Source of the DNA: Bacteroidales bacterium
GTDB lineage: Bacteria > Bacteroidota > Bacteroidia > Bacteroidales > P3
DNA: 35,531 nucleotides
Direction of reading: 5' to 3'
Assembly (NCBI GenBank): GCA_024681475.1
Contig: JAILAT010000015.1
Span: 1 to 35,531, forward strand
Positions 1 to 7,761 of this stretch are shown in pieces (position 1 is the first letter of the stretch; each line of letters begins with the position of its first letter). Below the pieces are notes generated by a model. It searched no databases. It was not told the origin of the DNA and saw nothing but the letters and a program-made list of their open reading frames with translations. The translations under genes and the position numbers were made by a program.

Positions 1-2062
1 GCTCGTACTCTTTGACGCTGGCCGTCAGTTCCGCTTTGCGAGCAGTGAGTTGGGCTTGCTGTTGCCGTGCTGCTTGTAGGTGCTGCTCTTTCTCGCTGCT
101 TTGGGTCTCGAGGTCAGTCAGTTGTTGCTGTATGGGTGTCAACAATTCTTCGATGAATGCTTTTTTCACGCCGCTGATGATGTCCTCTTTACTGGTCTGT
201 ATGGGCTCGAGATATTCGCGGGGTTTGAAATTGCGTTGCAAGTCGACGATGCGGCGTTTGGCTTCCACTTGGTAGTTCTCGTGTGAGGTGATGCGCACAG
301 CGGCACCAGCCAAGCCGAAGGTGTATGTGTTGATGTATATGCCTACCAGTTTCAGCGCCGTCTCATGCCAGCTCCGTACACTAGGAGCCTGGCGGTCGCT
401 GCCGCTGATGCCGAAGGTGCTGTGGCCGTCGCTGTCGAAGGCTATCTTGTTGCTGACGCTTTTCACAAAGTCGCGCGGGTCGAAGTCGTCGGTGCTCTGC
501 AGCTTGGTCAGTACGTCCTCGGCTTCGGAGAAGAAGTCGTCGAGAGTGCGTTTTATCTTGAAACGTGTGTCGCGGGCGATGTCGTCGTAGAGGCGGCGCA
601 GGGTGCGTGTGGCGAGAAATTGCATTTCTCGGTCCAGGTCTGCGTTGAGGTTGTCTACCTTGGCCAGCTTGCCCCAGTTGTCGATAATGCCGTTCATACG
701 TTTGCAGCTGGCGTCCACGGCATTCTCCATGTCGATGCAGCCCTTACGCACGATGTCGTCGATCACCTCGCCCAGGTCCTCGCCAAGGGTCTCTATCTTG
801 CGCTCCATCTTTTTGCTCACACGCGACAAGTTGTGTTGCCTCTCCTCCAAATCCTCGTTGGGAGTGGATAGTAGTGCAATCTCATTGTTGGCAAGTAGGA
901 TCTCTTCTTCTGTCTTTTTGATTTGAGCGTTGCAGCGTGCCAGGATGGCATTGAGGGGCTTGCGCAGCAGCACTTCCTCTTTTTCGCGTGCTATGACGCT
1001 GCGCACCGCTCTGTTCAGTTCTTGTATACGGCTCAGCGCCAGCAGTTCGCTTTGGCTGCCGATGCCGAAGGTGTCCAGGTGGCGTTTCCAGGCGAACGAG
1101 TAGCGCTCGTCGGCGTTGATTCGGCTCATAGGCAGACGTGCCAAGAGCGCCATCTCGGCACTTAGCGGGATGGGTTTGGCATCCAGTAGCAAGTCGTCGA
1201 GGTTGTGGTTCCCGGTGGCGCTGGCGGCGGCCTGAATCTGCTTCACCACGTAGTCGCCAATCTCATTCTCTGTCTCACCGTTGCCAAAGGGGATGTCGTA
1301 TTTGTTGATGCCTATCAGCACACGGCCAATGCCGCAGGCGCCGATGTGTTTGAACAGTATTTCTCTGTCGTTGGCATCGAAGGGCCGGCCGGCATAGAGC
1401 ATCAGCAGCACCACGTCGGCGGCTTGCAGAAAGTCGATGGTGCGCTGTTCGCGGGCCACGATGGGATCGTTGAAGCCGGGCGTGTCCACAATGCGCACTC
1501 CGCGCAGATATTCGGCAGGCCAATAGAGTGTCACCGCTTTGGTGATGCTCACAAAGCGTCCGTCGGCGCCCACATAATCGGTCAGTTTGTCGAAGCTGTC
1601 CTCTTTGGTGCTGCCCAGCAGGGTGTCGAGCTCGTCGGCAGGCAGCTGCGATTTCTCCACCAGTTCTTTGGCTGCCAATATCTTCATGCGAAGGCTGTCG
1701 CTGCCAGCATCATTGGGGTTCATCTGTGCCGTCATCAACTGTTCTTCCCATTCTTCGCGGCTATAGAATTCGGCCTCCAGCTTTTTCTCGTCGCCATAGG
1801 TGATGACAGTCAGTGCGGCAGTCATGGGTGTCACTGCTGCGGGCAGCACGTCGTCTTCGAAGACGAAGGCGTTCAGGAACGTCGACTTGCCGGCTTTCAT
1901 CTGGCCAATCACGCCGATGGTCAGCACATCGTTGGCTATCTTGTAGCGATAGCGTTCCGCCTCGTCGGCGCTGATCCAGCCTTTTGTCTCTGCTTTTTGT
2001 ATCAGTGTCAGCGTGTGCTGTTTCTTGCTTTGTAGCTCTTCGAAGATATTATTGTCTGCCAT
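1..2062 (-). CDS. Dynamin-family GTPase, third of three in tandem (3' end cut by window edge)
   Basis: The reading frame opens at ATG 2062 and stays open to base 1 (687 codons), so the C-terminus lies outside the window. Visible G motifs are the P-loop GQMKAGKST (about residues 53-61), G2 threonine in VTPMTAA (about 78-84), G3 DTPG (193-196) and an intact G4 NKYD (253-256). The rest is largely charged helix, as expected for the stalk of bacterial dynamin-like proteins. A short hydrophobic stretch around IYINTYTFGLAGAAV (nt about 350-300) could be a membrane-touching segment. The family hydrolyses GTP and usually remodels or tethers membranes; the substrate here is unknown. It starts 4 bp after the stop of the preceding GTPase gene, so translational coupling is likely. 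No signal peptide is seen, which suggests a cytoplasmic or membrane-peripheral protein. Confidence 0.9.
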   Translation of the reverse strand, partial: MADNNIFEELQSKKQHTLTLIQKAETKGWISADEAERYRYKIANDVLTIGVIGQMKAGKSTFLNAFVFEDDVLPAAVTPMTAALTVITYGDEKKLEAEFYSREEWEEQLMTAQMNPNDAGSDSLRMKILAAKELVEKSQLPADELDTLLGSTKEDSFDKLTDYVGADGRFVSITKAVTLYWPAEYLRGVRIVDTPGFNDPIVAREQRTIDFLQAADVVLLMLYAGRPFDANDREILFKHIGACGIGRVLIGINKYDIPFGNGETENEIGDYVVKQIQAAASATGNHNLDDLLLDAKPIPLSAEMALLARLPMSRINADERYSFAWKRHLDTFGIGSQSELLALSRIQELNRAVRSVIAREKEEVLLRKPLNAILARCNAQIKKTEEEILLANNEIALLSTPNEDLEERQHNLSRVSKKMERKIETLGEDLGEVIDDIVRKGCIDMENAVDASCKRMNGIIDNWGKLAKVDNLNADLDREMQFLATRTLRRLYDDIARDTRFKIKRTLDDFFSEAEDVLTKLQSTDDFDPRDFVKSVSNKIAFDSDGHSTFGISGSDRQAPSVRSWHETALKLVGIYINTYTFGLAGAAVRITSHENYQVEAKRRIVDLQRNFKPREYLEPIQTSKEDIISGVKKAFIEELLTPIQQQLTDLETQSSEKEQHLQAARQQQAQLTARKAELTASVKEYE

Positions 2063-2066
2063 GGTA

Positions 2067-4070
2067 TCAGTTCTCCTCTTCTTTTAGTAGATTGATTTGT
2101 TTTTTAAGGTCGGCCAACGCCTTGCGTATCATGCCGGTACGTTTCTGGCTCTCCATCAGCTCGGTGAAGGTGCGTTGTATCATCTTGCTGGCGTTGGTGG
2201 TCTCTTCGTAGTTCTCTCTGATGCGTTTCAGGTTGGCGTCAGCGATACTGTTAATAATCAGGTCTTTCAACGTTTCTCCGTTGTTGCGCGAGAGTTCGTA
2301 TTTGTCCGAGGGCCCTATTATGCCGGCGATGCGGAAGTGTGTGGTCCACGAGGCGTTGATGATGTTGGCGGCCCATTCGCAGTTGCCTGCCAAGGTGCTG
2401 TAGGCCTTGTTGAACTCTTCCTGGGCGTCGTTGTAGTCGTTGGTGGCACGCTGATAGGTGGCGTATTTCTTGGCTTGTTGCGACTCCAGTTCCTCCAGGT
2501 ATTCTTTCATGCGGCGTTGCAGACGGCGCAGGTAGTCGCTGGTCTCCTCGCTGCGTGTGATGGACTGTATGGGTGTCATGATGTCGCTGAGCGGAGCGAT
2601 CTCTTCGTTGGCGCAGAATCGTATGTAGCCCGCCACGGCAAAACCTTCCCGTTCAAAAGTCTCGCGTAACTGATTCTCCACTTGCTCCACCTCTATACTT
2701 GCAACGGTATCTATCTTGTTGATTACGATGTATAAAGGCTTATGGAGATGTTCTTTTATCAGTTCGATGGAGCTGCGGTTGATGGTGCCGCTCTGCACGT
2801 CGATGACCCAAAACAGTGCATCGCATTCGTTGATGACCTCCAGTGTGCGGTTGTGGTCTTCTTTGTCGCCCGAATCGAAGCCTGGCGTGTCCAGTATGCT
2901 CAGGTTCTCCAGATAGCGGTTGTCGTAGGTCATCACGAAATATTTGATGAGGTTGCGCACGCTGCCCACTTGGTCGAGAAGCTCTTTGGTCACCTTGTTG
3001 AAGACGTCGGCCTCCAAGGCGCGCAGGCGGTTGTCGTGCGAGAAATAGCGGTATTCTGTGTGTTCGCCGCCAGTGATATAGGTCGCGATTGCTGTGGTTG
3101 CTCCTGTACGAACGGGTAGACGTGGCACGGTCGGGTCGTCCTGCGACAGGATGCGGTTGACAATGGAGGTCTTGCCTGCCGAGAATTGTCCCACGAAAGC
3201 CACTGCTGTTTTGCCTGCTAGCCAGCTCTTTTTCTGGGTCACCACCCATTTTGTCAGCTCGCTGCCCATGAGCCGTTGAGCCTCGTCGTCGAGGGTGCCG
3301 AAGGTGCTTTTCACGGCTTCTTTCATGTCGCCTTCTACCAGGTTCTGCAATGCTTCGATGCGGCTGTAGCGTGCTGCGGCCTGCTCGTCGTGGCTTTCGG
3401 GTGCCGAAAGGATTTCCTGCACGAAGCTCAACGACTCCATCTTGATTTGCAGCGCCTCGGTCTGCTCACGCAATTTGTCTTGCAGTGCAGCTGTCTCTTT
3501 CAGGGATTGGCTGAGAGCCGCTTCGCTTTCGCTGTATTTGTCTTTCAGTTCGTGGAGTTCGGTGCTGGCTTTTTTGTTTCTTTTCGATAGCTCGTCGAGC
3601 TCATCTTGCGCATCTTCCAGCTCCTCTTCCAGCGATTTGATGGTCTTCTTCTGTTTCTCGGTCTCCTGCAACAATGCCGCCAGCTGGGGCGCTTCGTGGG
3701 TTTCAGTCCCCAGTTTCTGCGCCAGTTGCTGTTGCAGGTCCTGGATGCGGCTGCCCATCTCCATCTCCCGTTGTTTGAGCTGATTGGCTGCCTCCTGCTG
3801 CTGGCTGTCAAGTTGTTCTAAGGCTTCATTCAGCTTTTGGTTTTCATCTTGCAACCGACCGAGCAACAACTCGTTTTCTTTGACAACGTTCTGGTGTGTG
3901 ACTGTGTCGAAGGCCAGTTGGTCTTCGGCTTGTTTGGCTTTTTGCTGCGCTTGAAGGGTTTGCTTGCTTTGTCGACGCCATAGCACAAACATGACGACCC
4001 CCATGGCGGCCAGGACAGCGATGATGCTGGCCGCGACGATGGTTCCGGTTGTCCATTCCAATTGTGCCAT
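2067..4070 (-). CDS. Membrane-anchored coiled-coil dynamin-family GTPase, second of three
   Basis: The product has 667 residues. A single N-terminal transmembrane helix (about residues 9-31) is followed by basic residues, then a long Q/E/K-rich coiled coil (about 35-215). The GTPase domain follows: P-loop GQFSAGKTS (294-302), G3 DTPG (394-397) and canonical G4 NKID (451-454). A helical C-terminal stalk completes it. The topology suggests an inner-membrane anchor with a cytoplasmic coiled coil and GTPase. Dynamin-like proteins are known to act in membrane fusion, fission or stress protection, often as pairs of unlike partners; any such role here is inference. It starts 21 bp after the stop of the upstream GTPase, in the same frame across three TAG codons. 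The ATG at 4070 directly precedes the predicted membrane helix, so the start is well supported. Confidence 0.9.
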   Translation of the reverse strand: MAQLEWTTGTIVAASIIAVLAAMGVVMFVLWRRQSKQTLQAQQKAKQAEDQLAFDTVTHQNVVKENELLLGRLQDENQKLNEALEQLDSQQQEAANQLKQREMEMGSRIQDLQQQLAQKLGTETHEAPQLAALLQETEKQKKTIKSLEEELEDAQDELDELSKRNKKASTELHELKDKYSESEAALSQSLKETAALQDKLREQTEALQIKMESLSFVQEILSAPESHDEQAAARYSRIEALQNLVEGDMKEAVKSTFGTLDDEAQRLMGSELTKWVVTQKKSWLAGKTAVAFVGQFSAGKTSIVNRILSQDDPTVPRLPVRTGATTAIATYITGGEHTEYRYFSHDNRLRALEADVFNKVTKELLDQVGSVRNLIKYFVMTYDNRYLENLSILDTPGFDSGDKEDHNRTLEVINECDALFWVIDVQSGTINRSSIELIKEHLHKPLYIVINKIDTVASIEVEQVENQLRETFEREGFAVAGYIRFCANEEIAPLSDIMTPIQSITRSEETSDYLRRLQRRMKEYLEELESQQAKKYATYQRATNDYNDAQEEFNKAYSTLAGNCEWAANIINASWTTHFRIAGIIGPSDKYELSRNNGETLKDLIINSIADANLKRIRENYEETTNASKMIQRTFTELMESQKRTGMIRKALADLKKQINLLKEEEN

Positions 4071-4079
4071 GGTGCGTTG

Positions 4080-4098
4080 CTATTGCTATTGCTATTGT
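4080..4098 (-). repeat. CAATAG hexanucleotide repeat giving three in-frame amber stops
   Basis: On the minus strand the end of the first dynamin-like gene reads CAA TAG CAA TAG CAA TAG CAA. The gene stops at the first TAG (4092-4094), and two more TAG codons follow in frame. The next gene's ATG (4070) is in the same frame 24 bases later. Gain or loss of a 6-base unit would not change the frame. Confidence 0.8.
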
Positions 4099-5888
4099 TC
4101 TATCTCGGTCAGGTATTGCTGCAGCTGTGCGACACGCTCCTCAAAGGCTGCGCTCTGCGCATCGTGCTCGTCCTTCATCTGCTCAAGACGTTGCTGCATG
4201 TTTTCTACGTTTTCGCTGGCCATCGCCATGAGCGTTTGCTCAACTTGAGAGGTCAGCTCTTCGGCAATGAGGTCCATCTCATCGCGGTAGGAGGGGAGAA
4301 GCACGGCTTCCATGTAATCGAATATGGCGCGGCGGCGTTGCGGCTTGGCCAATGCGTTGTCGGTCACCAGACCCACAAGGCTCTCCACCAGACCGCCCTG
4401 TCCGCGGCGCAGCCTCGGTGCCGGTGTCGGCTGTGCCTGGGGTTGCACGACAACAAGTTCGCTGCCTCCCGTGGTGCCGGTGGTGGTTGTAGGAGTCGTA
4501 GTGACTGCCATATTGCCACCCGTCATGTGGCGAGCGGCACGCATCATGGCGCCGCCGTCGAAGAGGATGTCCGAGGCTGTGTCGGCAGCGTTGATGGCCA
4601 CCGAGCCGCCTTGCCCTGCGCCGGCAGCGCCGGCGGCGGCCACCACGGCCATCTTTACGCCCATGGCGATGATGCCGTCGTATTCATGCCCTAAGCGGTT
4701 GAGGTCCAGATTATAGCCCAGACCGCCAATATGGTATTGCGACAAATCGATCTCGTCGATCAGCTCCATGCCCTGGTCGTCCAACTTTTCGGAACGTGCA
4801 CGCAGCAGCGACTTGACTTCGCTCTTGAAGTCGTTGAGGATAAGCGCGCTGGTATTGTTGATGGCCGAGAGGGCGGCGGCATTGTAGTCGCCTCCCGAAT
4901 TGGACATGATGTCCATCAGACGCTCGCCGATGGTCTGCTCAAATTGACGCTGGCTATCTTCTTTGGCGGATTCTATCTCGCTCTTGAGACCTTCGTTCAT
5001 ATGGGCAACCTCTTTCTTGTAGCGCTCCAGTTTCAAACGGTTCTCGGCGATGGCTTGCTCCAGTTTGTCGCCATCGTTGCTTGCAGCCAGCACTTCCTCG
5101 ATACGTTTGCGCATCGTTGTGGCGGCTTCAGCACAGCGGGCTGTGTCCACCTGTTGCAGTATTTCGCTTTTCTCTTGTTGTATTTTCTCCAGCAGACCAT
5201 AGAAGGACTGCAGGTTGTCCTTCAATGCCGATACTGCCACGATGTCGCGCACTGCCAGCTCCTGATTGGCGCGAAGATAGGAGATGGCGGCCTCCACCTC
5301 GCTGGGCGACTTGGTGTCTGCGCAGGTCAGTATCAGGTATATAGCGCGCTTGGCCATGCTGGCGGTCTTCACGAAGTCCACCAACGATTTGGTCAGCTGC
5401 TGGTTGATGTCCATGGTCAGCAAGATGCCGTCGGCTTGGGGCAGAAACTCCATCAGAGCCTGACGATGGCGTATGTCGGGCGACGAGAGGCCTGGCGTGT
5501 CGACCAAGACGATGGACGACGGGACGCGCTTGGAGGTGTCGAACAGGGTCACCACCGTTGCGTCGGCCAGTTTCTTGTTGTCCAAGTCAGTGTCGGTGTC
5601 CAGCTCTTCGCTGGTGCCGTCGCTATGGAGCACCATGGCGCGCGCCTCGTCGCTGCCGAAGTGCACTTCGTAGATGGTTGACGTGGTGGGGTAGGTGCCT
5701 GTCTCCAGCACTTTGCTGTCGGTCATGGCGTTGATGAGCGTCGTCTTGCCGGCGCTGAATTCGCCTACCAGCGGCAGCACCAGTGGGCACTCGGCGTCGT
5801 CGCTGTGGCTCAATGCTGTTTCGAAAATGTGGGCGCAATCATCGAAGCCCAGTGCTGTTGCTATCTCCAGATGTCTTTTTATGTCCAT
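4092..5888 (-). CDS. Dynamin-family GTPase, first of three
   Basis: The product has 598 residues from ATG 5888. A GTG at 5927 would extend it by 13 residues but lies inside the preceding gldN-like gene, so the ATG is preferred. The GTPase domain is N-terminal: P-loop GEFSAGKTT (about residues 42-50), G2 region TTSTI, and G3 DTPG (130-133). The expected G4 N/TKxD appears as TCAD (188-191), so the usual lysine is missing. A helical region follows, then an Ala/Gly-rich hydrophobic segment near residues 415-440 that may be a membrane paddle. Next comes a Thr/Pro/Gln/Gly-rich low-complexity stretch (around 460-490), and the C-terminus is helical. It begins 26 bp after the stop of the second gldN paralogue on the same strand, so it is probably in the same transcript as the secretion genes. 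Confidence 0.88.
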   Translation of the reverse strand: MDIKRHLEIATALGFDDCAHIFETALSHSDDAECPLVLPLVGEFSAGKTTLINAMTDSKVLETGTYPTTSTIYEVHFGSDEARAMVLHSDGTSEELDTDTDLDNKKLADATVVTLFDTSKRVPSSIVLVDTPGLSSPDIRHRQALMEFLPQADGILLTMDINQQLTKSLVDFVKTASMAKRAIYLILTCADTKSPSEVEAAISYLRANQELAVRDIVAVSALKDNLQSFYGLLEKIQQEKSEILQQVDTARCAEAATTMRKRIEEVLAASNDGDKLEQAIAENRLKLERYKKEVAHMNEGLKSEIESAKEDSQRQFEQTIGERLMDIMSNSGGDYNAAALSAINNTSALILNDFKSEVKSLLRARSEKLDDQGMELIDEIDLSQYHIGGLGYNLDLNRLGHEYDGIIAMGVKMAVVAAAGAAGAGQGGSVAINAADTASDILFDGGAMMRAARHMTGGNMAVTTTPTTTTGTTGGSELVVVQPQAQPTPAPRLRRGQGGLVESLVGLVTDNALAKPQRRRAIFDYMEAVLLPSYRDEMDLIAEELTSQVEQTLMAMASENVENMQQRLEQMKDEHDAQSAAFEERVAQLQQYLTEIEQ

Positions 5889-5914
5889 GGTTGTCTTTTT
5901 TTTGTGTCTTGATG

Positions 5915-6775
5915 TTAATATTCCCACATATCAAGACTGATATTCAGCAGTTTGCATTCTATTCGTTCCGATTCCATGATGGCGTCGGTTCCGGTCAAGT
6001 AGTCGCTGATGGTTCGGTTGAACCGGTTCGATTCCCGCGTGATAAAACTGTCGAACATGCGTGAGCGGAAGATGTAGTTCCATGTGGGCAGATGAGCGAT
6101 ATTGTCTTCAAAATAAGCTTCTTTGCGCGACAATAGGCGCTGCGTCATGGGCGACTGCATCGGTATCCAGAACAACTCGGCAGTGCCGATATAGTCAAGG
6201 TCGCCGTCATGCTCTTTATACATCTCTTTCGTCAGGCAGAATCCCAGTATGCGCACATACTGTTCCGTCGTCTGTTTGTCGATGTACCACGCCTCTTTCA
6301 GTCTGATTTGCAGAACCTCTTCCGACAGGAACTCCTTGGGTACCAGCACTGTCTTGTACTCGTAGTTCTCATCGTCGTCGATGATTTCCAGTATCAGCGT
6401 GTCCGCTTTGGTGTAGCGGTAGACGAAGTCGTCATTATCAATACGCACCTTGAATTCGTCGTCTTCGTAGATGGGCAGCTCTCCGGCCACCACCGCATTC
6501 CAGATTACGTAGGCAAAGTTTAGTCGTCCGTCCGACCCCTTTTTCTCGGTGGGGAAATAGAAGAACTGGTTGTATTTCTCCCTGAGATCGATGGTGCGCC
6601 AGATGCAATGTTCCCACACCACGTCGCTCTCGCGCACGTAGGGTAGGGGAGCAGACTCTTCCTGATGTATCAGGCTGTGCTCGTAGTATTGCCCCAAGCT
6701 TTGTCCCACCAGCTGTGCCCGTAGGCTTCCGGTTAGCAGAAGAGTGGCTATTAGTATATATATTTTCTGTCGCAT
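5915..6775 (-). CDS. GldN/PorN-family type IX secretion protein, second copy
   Basis: The product has 286 residues from ATG 6775; a GTG two codons upstream (6781) is an alternative. A signal peptide ends near ALRAQ-type sequence (LTGSLRAQ, cleavage after about residue 20), so the protein should be periplasmic. It shares block after block with the neighbouring GldN: PYVRESDVVWE, IWRTIDLREKYNQFFYFP, a KEAWYIDKQ-like block, SFITRESNRFNR, and the C-terminal MWEY. GldN forms the periplasmic ring with GldK in type IX secretion and gliding systems. Tandem gldN paralogues are known, for example gldN/gldO in Flavobacterium johnsoniae; whether this copy is a functional equivalent of GldO is inference. 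It sits between gldN and the dynamin-like genes. Confidence 0.88.
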   Translation of the reverse strand: MRQKIYILIATLLLTGSLRAQLVGQSLGQYYEHSLIHQEESAPLPYVRESDVVWEHCIWRTIDLREKYNQFFYFPTEKKGSDGRLNFAYVIWNAVVAGELPIYEDDEFKVRIDNDDFVYRYTKADTLILEIIDDDENYEYKTVLVPKEFLSEEVLQIRLKEAWYIDKQTTEQYVRILGFCLTKEMYKEHDGDLDYIGTAELFWIPMQSPMTQRLLSRKEAYFEDNIAHLPTWNYIFRSRMFDSFITRESNRFNRTISDYLTGTDAIMESERIECKLLNISLDMWEY

Positions 6776-6794
6776 CAGCACCGTTGACTATACA

Positions 6795-6832
6795 ATAAGA
6801 GTTAAGAATCTGCGAAGACCCTTAACTCTTAT
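6795..6832 (-). repeat. 12-bp perfect inverted repeat between the two gldN copies
   Basis: ATAAGAGTTAAG (6795-6806) and CTTAACTCTTAT (6821-6832) can form a 12-bp stem with a 14-base loop. On the transcribed (minus) strand no T-run follows, so it is not a classic intrinsic terminator. It could be an mRNA processing or stability element that sets different levels of the flanking genes. Confidence 0.7.
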
Positions 6833-6854
6833 CTTCTATGATGTTAAATAAAGA

Positions 6855-7742
6855 TCAATACTCCCACATATCCGATTCGATATTCCAAATCTTTTCCTCG
6901 ATGTTTTGCGATTCGATGATGGCATTCTGGCCAGTCAGGTAGGAGGCGATACTGCGGTTCATGCGGTTCGACTCGCGATACACGAAGCTGTCGAAGTAGC
7001 GCTGCACGAAAATATCGTCGTAGCTACGCTGGGCGTTGATGTTGTTCTCATCGTAGGCTTTCACCTTCACAAGCGCGTTGCGCACACGCATGTCGTTCAT
7101 CGGTACCCAGAACATCTCCACAGGGTCGCAGATGCGGTCACCGTCACGGTCTTTGCAATAGTTGTAGACCAGTGCCAGGCCAACGATGCGGACCTTCTGG
7201 CGCGTATCCTGTTTGTCGATGTACCAATATTCCTTGATGCGTGCCGAGAAAACGTCCTCAGGCTTAAACTCGTCAGTGATGATGGTGTCGCGACCTTCCA
7301 GCTCGTCACCCCAATCGTCGTATTCGGCGATGTGGATTGTGCGGCTTTGGGTCAACGATTTCCTGAGTTCCTCGTAAGTACGTGGCGTTACCATATCATC
7401 GTCCTGGAACACTTCGATGTCACCGTTTTGCAGTGCCTGCATGATGGCGTTGGTCAAGCTGACGCGACCCTGCGTGTTTTTCGAAGGATCGGTGGGGAAA
7501 TAGAAGAACTGGTTGAACTTCTCTCTGAAGTCGATGGTTCTCCAGATGGCATACTCCCACACCACGTCCGTTTCGCGCAGATAGGCGTAGGGCATGGCCT
7601 CTTTGCCTACCGAAAACGATTTGTCGTAGAAGTTGTTGAAATTGTTGTCATCTTCGGCATCTATGATGCTCTGTGCTGACACCGTGTTAAACATGGCGGT
7701 CAGGCCGATGATCAATCCTACGCAAAACAATACTTTCTTCAT
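6855..7742 (-). CDS. gldN: GldN (PorN), periplasmic type IX secretion / gliding protein
   Basis: The product has 295 residues. A signal peptide (about 1-23, ending VSAQ) predicts a periplasmic protein. Family blocks are clear: YLRETDVVWEYAIWRTIDF, FNQFFYFPTD, EYWYIDKQD, MFWVPMND, FVYRESNRMNRSI and the terminal MWEY. In characterised Bacteroidota, GldN (PorN) binds the lipoprotein GldK (PorK) in a large ring beneath the outer membrane that is needed for export of CTD-tagged proteins. It lies 19 bp after gldM in the canonical K-L-M-N order. The length and position fit the family, and this copy is the better candidate for the ancestral gldN because of its direct adjacency to gldM. Confidence 0.95.
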   Translation of the reverse strand: MKKVLFCVGLIIGLTAMFNTVSAQSIIDAEDDNNFNNFYDKSFSVGKEAMPYAYLRETDVVWEYAIWRTIDFREKFNQFFYFPTDPSKNTQGRVSLTNAIMQALQNGDIEVFQDDDMVTPRTYEELRKSLTQSRTIHIAEYDDWGDELEGRDTIITDEFKPEDVFSARIKEYWYIDKQDTRQKVRIVGLALVYNYCKDRDGDRICDPVEMFWVPMNDMRVRNALVKVKAYDENNINAQRSYDDIFVQRYFDSFVYRESNRMNRSIASYLTGQNAIIESQNIEEKIWNIESDMWEY

Positions 7743-7761
7743 GGTATTTCGATTTTAATGT

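Noticed and set aside
1205..2035. 276-codon plus-strand open frame
   Set aside because: It lies opposite the third dynamin-like GTPase, whose G1-G4 motifs are all legible on the minus strand.
4080..4098. Recoding of TAG to glutamine
   Set aside because: Other genes in the window end normally at TAG at the expected family length, and the downstream GTPase has its own ATG and membrane helix, so standard termination is more likely.
5889..5927. GTG start giving the first dynamin-like protein a 13-residue extension
   Set aside because: It overlaps the end of the gldN paralogue; the ATG at 5888 sits just before the conserved helical start.
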